Part shown: positions 59,759-64,000 of the stretch, piece after piece
How positions within the stretch are numbered: position 1 is the stretch's first letter
Layout: each line of letters begins with the position of its first letter
Assembly: GCA_021107435.1 (NCBI GenBank)
Contig: JAIOSV010000116.1
Location: 1-64,000 of the forward strand
Length of the DNA: 64,000 bases
From: Candidatus Sabulitectum sp.
GTDB lineage: Bacteria; Fermentibacterota; Fermentibacteria; Fermentibacterales; JCC-6
Reading direction: 5' to 3'
Made by a program: the position numbers and the translations under genes
Notes under the pieces: generated by a model
The model's input: only the letters and a program-made list of their open reading frames with translations
Told to the model about the DNA's origin: nothing
Databases searched by the model: none

Positions 59759-61803
59759 TCAGCGTCCTCCGGGGCTTCAGCAGGCAGAAGTGAAAGTTTC
59801 CTTTCAATTGGATCCGCTTTTTCTACGGAAACGAATATCCCCGCTCCGGGACGCAGATCTGACGGCACAAACCGACTGTACTTTTTCAGTGCTGAAACAT
59901 GGAGCAAACCTTCCACAGGTACATCAAGCAGGCGAATAAACAGTCCGAAATCGGTTCTGTCACGAACCACTCCCCTGAATACCTGACCTGTTTCCCGTGA
60001 GAGGTAAAGAAGAGCCATAAGCTCAGTTGTTGCTCTTTCAGCAGCAGCGGCCCGTCTTTCAAGCTGTGAGCATGTATCTGCAAGTGAGGATATGGGCTCT
60101 GGCCGGACAGGAACAGTTCCCTCCTCATAGCATGTAATAGCCTGATGCACCAGCAAGTCGGGATACCTGCGGATAGGACTGGTGAAATGCATGTAGTTTC
60201 TAAGGGCCAACCCGTAGTGACCGGAATTCTCAGCGGAGTAAACGGCTTTCTGCATAGACCTTAGAACCGCGTCCCGAATAATTGGATACAGTGGTGTTCC
60301 CTCTGCTTCCTTCACCGCTTTTGAAAGAGAGGATGCTCGGGGAGAAAGCTGCCCGGGAACTTTAAATCCGTAAATTGAAAGGGTTCTTCGCAGTTTTTCA
60401 GAAGCCTCAGGCGCAGGATCTCCGTGAACTCTGAAAAGCACATCAAGCTCCAGCCAGCGGCAGAATTCAGCAACGGCGCTGTTGGCTTCCACCATGAAGT
60501 TCTCAATCATCCTGTGAGATGCATCATCTGATACTCTGCTGAAACCGCATGGAAATCCGTCACCGCTGAATTCAGTTCTGAAGTCGGAAGCACCAAGGTC
60601 AACAGCTCCTCTTTTCTCTCGAACTCTGTCAAGAATTTTGTTCAGCGCAGCGAATAACTTGAAGTTTTCGTCAAGAGCAGTATCACCTGAGGATTCGCCG
60701 GAAAGAATTGCGAATGCTTCTGTGTAATTGAGTCTCTTGCGGGATCTTATCTGAGAAGAGAAAACACTGAAATCAGTCCGCTTCCCGCTGGAATCGTAGC
60801 TGATAAGGACTGTCTTTGTCAGTCTGTCCTGATCCGGCTGCAGTGAACAGGCACTGTTTGACAGTATTTCGGGAATCATGGGTATCACCCTGTCAGGGAG
60901 ATAAACGCTGGTTCCCCTTTTCATGGCTTCGTTATCCACCAGAGAATTGGGGGGAGCATAGGCGGAAACATCGGCTATATGCACTCCAAGACGGAATCCC
61001 CCTTCAGGAAGAGCCTCAATAGATATCGCGTCATCGAAGTCTCTGGCATCCACCGGATCAACAGTCAGAGTATAGACATCCCTGAGATCCTTTCGGGTGC
61101 TGTGCGGCACAGGAGAAATGCAGACTGCGTCTGATTCTCGTATAACTTCTCCGGGAAATTCTTCCGGAAGCTCCATGTCTGTACACACAGAATCAATCAG
61201 AGCCCCCGGAGAATCCGGCGATCCGATTGATGACAGTGCCCGAACTTTGATTGAACTCTTACCGTATTCTATATCACATCCTATGAGATCACCTTGTCTT
61301 ATGCTGTTATCACCGGGATCAAGTGGGATGTTTCCATGTATCTTCGGGTCAAGAGGATCCAGAAACCAGTTTTCTCCTCGTTTCCGGGCAATACCCGCAA
61401 TCCTCTTACGGAAACGCTTCTGGATTTGAATAACTCTGCCGTTGTAGCCACCATTGTGAAGAACAGGCTCCAGGAGGCGAACAATAACCAGATCCCTGTC
61501 CAGTGCCCCCTCAGTATTCCTTTTGTCTATTACTACACGCAGAGAATCCGTACCGGCAGCAAAAAGAACAGCTGAGCCATCAGAGCGCATCCTGATTGTT
61601 CCGGTCTCCATTCCCAGTGTTTTCAGCGTAGCGAATCTTCCCTTGCCCGCGTGCCAGATCAGCCCTGCTTCCTGCAGCTCCTCCACTGCTCCTGTCTTGT
61701 CGGGAACATCAGGAAGTCTGCTGTTTATAGCCTGAATGTTAAGCCTTTCACCCGTGGAAGATAGAAGTTGAAAAACATCTCTGGCGCTACTGCTTAACAA
61801 CAA
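59755..61803 (-). CDS. rnr: Ribonuclease R
   Basis: RNase R is a 3'-5' exoribonuclease that digests structured RNA. The order is N-terminal winged-helix (VFQLLSSTGERLNIQAINSR), two cold-shock OB domains (TLGMETGTIRMRSDGSAVLF, RKRGENWFLDPLDPKIHGNI), the RNB core with TVDPVDARDFDDAISIEALP, GVHIADVSAYAPPNSLVDNE and NYMHFTSPIRRYPDLLVHQA, and a C-terminal S1 domain (GQVFRGVVRDRTDFGLFIRL). Catalytic Asp residues are intact. The basic tail of E. coli RNase R is missing. At 682 residues it is short but complete. It overlaps the DHp-like gene by 17 bases. Confidence 0.95.
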   Translation of the reverse strand: MLLSSSARDVFQLLSSTGERLNIQAINSRLPDVPDKTGAVEELQEAGLIWHAGKGRFATLKTLGMETGTIRMRSDGSAVLFAAGTDSLRVVIDKRNTEGALDRDLVIVRLLEPVLHNGGYNGRVIQIQKRFRKRIAGIARKRGENWFLDPLDPKIHGNIPLDPGDNSIRQGDLIGCDIEYGKSSIKVRALSSIGSPDSPGALIDSVCTDMELPEEFPGEVIRESDAVCISPVPHSTRKDLRDVYTLTVDPVDARDFDDAISIEALPEGGFRLGVHIADVSAYAPPNSLVDNEAMKRGTSVYLPDRVIPMIPEILSNSACSLQPDQDRLTKTVLISYDSSGKRTDFSVFSSQIRSRKRLNYTEAFAILSGESSGDTALDENFKLFAALNKILDRVREKRGAVDLGASDFRTEFSGDGFPCGFSRVSDDASHRMIENFMVEANSAVAEFCRWLELDVLFRVHGDPAPEASEKLRRTLSIYGFKVPGQLSPRASSLSKAVKEAEGTPLYPIIRDAVLRSMQKAVYSAENSGHYGLALRNYMHFTSPIRRYPDLLVHQAITCYEEGTVPVRPEPISSLADTCSQLERRAAAAERATTELMALLYLSRETGQVFRGVVRDRTDFGLFIRLLDVPVEGLLHVSALKKYSRFVPSDLRPGAGIFVSVEKADPIERKLSLLPAEAPEDAE

Positions 61804-62554
61804 GGGTCACCTCTCCTTCATTGTCTGTCCAGTTCTCCACCACAAGAGTCATGCCGGCGGATGCGGCCAGACCTCCCGTAACAGCAAGAATGGAAGGGCC
61901 GTTTTCTCCTCCCGGCATATAAGGCAGACCGGATTCTTCCGGCTTCGACCATTTCAATTTCAGCCTTCCATTGAGGAAAGAGCCGGTTACTGTTCCGATT
62001 CCGCCAAGAGAAGTCACCACCCAGGCTGCCATTCCGTTAACTACTGCTACTGCTTGAGAGGGATGCTGACAGTTTAGTGATACGCTCAGATCCATTTCAT
62101 CGAGTCCTTCTGAATTCACGCTTCTTCCGCATGCGGCTTTCAGCAGAATCAGGCATTTCCCTACAGCGTATTCATCAAAAGATATGTTTTCACAGGAAGG
62201 AATAGCCCCGGCGATTTCGCGAAGATAGTTCACCACTGTGCCGGTGGCGTTTCTTGCTCCGGCGATTTTTGGTTCAACCTTTTCTATGTCCGGCATGAAC
62301 ATTCCTGCCAGATCAAGGTTTCCCAGTACACCCACCATGAGATTGTTGGCATTGTGCAGATAATAGGGAAGCATCATCCCAAGAAAGATCCCATTGAATA
62401 TCCCTGTGTCACGGGAAAGAGTTGCGCACCGCATAAGATCCCGAGTTCCCTCGGCATCAAATCTGCCAGAGCAGTTTGCTGTGTACATTCCCGGGGAGAG
62501 TTCGCTGTAGTGAACAGGTTGCTCAATCTCCAGAAAAATCAACTTATCCGTCAT
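61787..62554 (-). CDS. Protein of unknown function with histidine-kinase DHp-like helix
   Basis: ATG at 62554 (MTDKLIFLEIEQPVHYSELS) lies 11 bases inside rarA, with AAGGAA upstream; 255 residues. The centre, LGMMLPYYLHNANNLMVGVL then GNLDLAGMFM, resembles the DHp helix of histidine kinases that reads HDFNNLLTGILGNLELA, with His67 in the phospho-acceptor place. The C-terminal half (DEMDLSVSLNCQHPSQAVAV, GENGPSILAVTGGLAASAGM) has the outline of a HATPase without the ATP-binding N, G1 or G2 boxes. This layout resembles ChpT-like phosphotransfer proteins. The call is tentative. Confidence 0.5.
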   Translation of the reverse strand: MTDKLIFLEIEQPVHYSELSPGMYTANCSGRFDAEGTRDLMRCATLSRDTGIFNGIFLGMMLPYYLHNANNLMVGVLGNLDLAGMFMPDIEKVEPKIAGARNATGTVVNYLREIAGAIPSCENISFDEYAVGKCLILLKAACGRSVNSEGLDEMDLSVSLNCQHPSQAVAVVNGMAAWVVTSLGGIGTVTGSFLNGRLKLKWSKPEESGLPYMPGGENGPSILAVTGGLAASAGMTLVVENWTDNEGEVTLVVKQ

Positions 62555-63884
62555 GGCGATTCCTTTCCTTTTTTCTGGCTTTTTCGCGAGCCTTCTTCCA
62601 CTGCTCCAGATCTTCTGATATTCTGACTTCCCTGCCGGAATGTGAAGGCAGATAAAACTCAATCTCCTCCATCCCGCATGGAAAATTGTTGTGTGTAACA
62701 ATACCACCATCCCGAGAGTGGGCATACTGGTAATCTTTACCGTAGTCAAGTTTTTTCATCAAAGCAGTTGGAGCATTCCTCAGATGCAGGGGGACCGGCA
62801 GACTTCCAAGTGATTTCACGGTCTTCAATACCTTTTTCCATGCTGCATATACGCTGTTGGATTTAGCTGCCAGAGCCATGTAAACAACAGCTTCAGCAAG
62901 AGCAAGATCACCCTCCGGAGATCCGAGGAACCTGTAGGCGTCAACTGCTCTCATTGCAATTGTGAGAGCGGACGGATCAGCCAGTCCAATATCCTCTGAA
63001 GCAAAGCGAATCATCCTTCTTCCTATGTACAGCGGATCCTCTCCGGAGGCAATCATTCGACCCAGCCAGTAAAGAGAAGCATCGGCGTCACCGGATCTCA
63101 TGGATTTATGCAGAGCACTTATCAGGTTGTAGTGTTCCTCTCCTGAGTTATCGTACAACAGAGGCGCTGCCTGAACAAGCTCTGATGCCATTTCCCCGGA
63201 AACAACCCCATCACCCGCAATACCGGCAAGCTGTTCCAGCATGTTAAGGCATCTTCTGGCATCTCCATCCGCAGCTCCTGCCATAACTTCCATTGCCTCA
63301 TAACTCACAGAAGCAGCGCACTGACTATTGAACTCATCACAAGACACAACACGCTTAATCATCTCAACAAGATCAACAGCCCGCAGTGGTTCAAGAACAT
63401 AAACGGAACATCTGCTCAACAGAGGAGCATTCACATGAAAGGACGGGTTCTCTGTTGTCGCCCCGACAAGGCGGATAGTTCCGTCTTCAACATGGGGAAG
63501 GAAGGCATCCTGCTGACTTCGGTTGAAACGGTGTATCTCGTCCACAAAAAGCATTGTACCCTGGCCGGTGTCCCGGCGGAGAGAAGCTTCAGCAACAATC
63601 TTTCGAACATCCTTCACACCGCCCGTGACCGCGCTGAACCGTACAAAGTGTTCCTCAACATGATCCGCGACGATAAGAGCCAGTGTGGTTTTCCCGCTCC
63701 CCGGCGGTCCCCAAAGAATGAAAGATCCCAGTGAAGCGGTCTCCAGAGAACGCCGAAACGGCGCCTCCGCGCCCAGGAGCTGCTCCTGTCCCGCTATCTC
63801 TTCAAGGGTTCGCGGCCTGAACAACTCCGCAAAAGGAGCTGATACGCCGCGTCTGTTCTCGTCTGTAAACAAAGTTTTTTCCAT
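62544..63884 (-). CDS. rarA: RarA/MgsA replication-associated AAA ATPase
   Basis: RarA acts at stalled replication forks. The protein has MSAPFAELFRPRTLEEIAGQ-type opening (FAELFRPRTLEEIAGQEQLL), Walker A ILWGPPGSGKTTLAL, Walker B MLFVDEIHRFNRSQQDAFLP, sensor 1 LVGATTENPSFHVNAPLLSR and arginine finger, and the C-terminal tetramerisation region (SGDADASLYWLGRMIASGED, RFASEDIGLADP). At 446 residues it is complete. No ribosome site precedes ATG 63884, and a TATATT lies six bases upstream, so the mRNA is probably leaderless. It is first in a minus-strand array of about 15 kb. Confidence 0.94.
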   Translation of the reverse strand: MEKTLFTDENRRGVSAPFAELFRPRTLEEIAGQEQLLGAEAPFRRSLETASLGSFILWGPPGSGKTTLALIVADHVEEHFVRFSAVTGGVKDVRKIVAEASLRRDTGQGTMLFVDEIHRFNRSQQDAFLPHVEDGTIRLVGATTENPSFHVNAPLLSRCSVYVLEPLRAVDLVEMIKRVVSCDEFNSQCAASVSYEAMEVMAGAADGDARRCLNMLEQLAGIAGDGVVSGEMASELVQAAPLLYDNSGEEHYNLISALHKSMRSGDADASLYWLGRMIASGEDPLYIGRRMIRFASEDIGLADPSALTIAMRAVDAYRFLGSPEGDLALAEAVVYMALAAKSNSVYAAWKKVLKTVKSLGSLPVPLHLRNAPTALMKKLDYGKDYQYAHSRDGGIVTHNNFPCGMEEIEFYLPSHSGREVRISEDLEQWKKAREKARKKERNRHDG

Positions 63885-63890
63885 TGCATG

Positions 63891-63896
63891 AATATA
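63891..63896 (-). promoter_or_regulatory. -10 element placed for leaderless rarA
   Basis: On the complement TATATT ends six bases before the rarA ATG, the same geometry as the aroK promoter. The -35 place (63914-63919, CTTTCA) matches consensus at three of six positions. Confidence 0.5.
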
Positions 63897-63943
63897 AAAA
63901 ACTGAAACCGCAGTGAAAGGGCAGGGAAAACTCTATAGACAAT

Positions 63944-63986
63944 CCTGCATTAGAAACACGCGCGAACGCGCGTGTTTCAATGCAGG
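63944..63986. repeat. 43-base near-perfect inverted repeat at the right edge
   Basis: CCTGCATT (63944-63951), one bulged A, GAAACACGCGCG (63953-63964), loop AA, CGCGCGTGTTTC (63967-63978) and AATGCAGG (63979-63986) pair base for base. Twenty perfect pairs with a two-base loop is far beyond chance. No T-run follows on either side, so a simple terminator is not shown; it could also be a REP-like or replication-related element, or a bidirectional stop after a gene beyond the edge. Confidence 0.6.
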
Positions 63987-64000
63987 CACAGACATCAGAA

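Noticed and set aside
1-64000. CRISPR arrays, prophage or integrated element boundaries
   Set aside because: No regularly spaced direct repeats were seen, and no integrase, phage structural gene or tRNA-linked attachment repeat was found beside the tRNAs.

Overview
Almost every gene from base 7503 to 63884 lies on the minus strand, in long runs with 1-25 base overlaps or very short gaps. The only plus-strand genes are small groups near the left end, aroK, a pair of HD-domain membrane proteins and a tRNA-Leu. Base composition looks close to balanced, and codon use looks even across the window by eye. The gene content (LolA, BamD-like lipoprotein, many lipobox proteins, Slt-type transglycosylase, type IV pilus parts, a FlgD-like C-terminal fold on a secreted propeller) points to a diderm bacterium. 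The style resembles uncultured FCB-group candidate phyla such as Fermentibacterota-like lineages. That placement is inference; there is no 16S rRNA or ribosomal protein cluster here to test it.

Layout. 1-7467 is a mixed, looser region: an edge-truncated thiol peroxidase, a zinc-ribbon/propeller membrane protein, two GNAT acetyltransferases, a lipoprotein, a small orphan protein, an AAA ATPase/TPR gene wrecked by an IS200-type remnant, and a zinc-ribbon HEAGH membrane protein with a STAS-like neighbour. 7503-8118 holds a hicBA toxin-antitoxin pair. 8139-22742 is a dense minus-strand array: HU-CBM fusion, ftsK, LytR_C lipoprotein, lolA, rimO, lipoproteins, nadD, pilT, nfeD/slipin, dapA, dapB, MEMO and AMMECR1 proteins. 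22837-26293 carries aroK, a HydE-like radical SAM enzyme, aroE and a B12-binding radical SAM protein. 26757-29701 is an intact HD-GYP membrane protein followed by a degenerate paralogue. 29770-38828 is a six-gene minor-pilin operon that includes a 1305-residue pilin-like protein. 38942-46785 holds dprA, obg, a TPR protein, pgeF, dinG and recJ. rnpB sits directly upstream of recJ. Three tRNAs (Val, CAU-anticodon, Leu) follow. 48349-63884 is a second long minus-strand array: rarA, a DHp-like protein, rnr, nadE, purH, slt, an NHL-propeller protein, two CorC/DUF21 proteins, a GGDEF-HEAT fusion, a PAS/pseudo-receiver protein and a phosphoesterase.

How the parts fit. Lysine/peptidoglycan precursor synthesis (dapA, dapB), shikimate steps (aroE, aroK), NAD synthesis (nadD, nadE) and purH are core metabolism. 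recJ, dinG, rarA, dprA and ftsK are DNA maintenance and uptake. pilT, the minor pilins and dprA together are compatible with natural transformation or twitching, though the pilus assembly ATPase, secretin and major pilin are not in this window. HD-GYP and GGDEF-type proteins suggest cyclic-di-GMP signalling.

The most striking observations are: an HU DNA-binding domain fused to a CBM48/AMPK-beta-type glycogen-binding domain directly upstream of ftsK; the giant pilin-like protein; stop-start junctions of all four NTGA types, including two CTGA junctions that make CTG the best start codon for dprA and a corC-like gene; leaderless-looking promoters for aroK and rarA; a DapA with Cys in place of the catalytic-triad Thr44; and the IS200-damaged ATPase.
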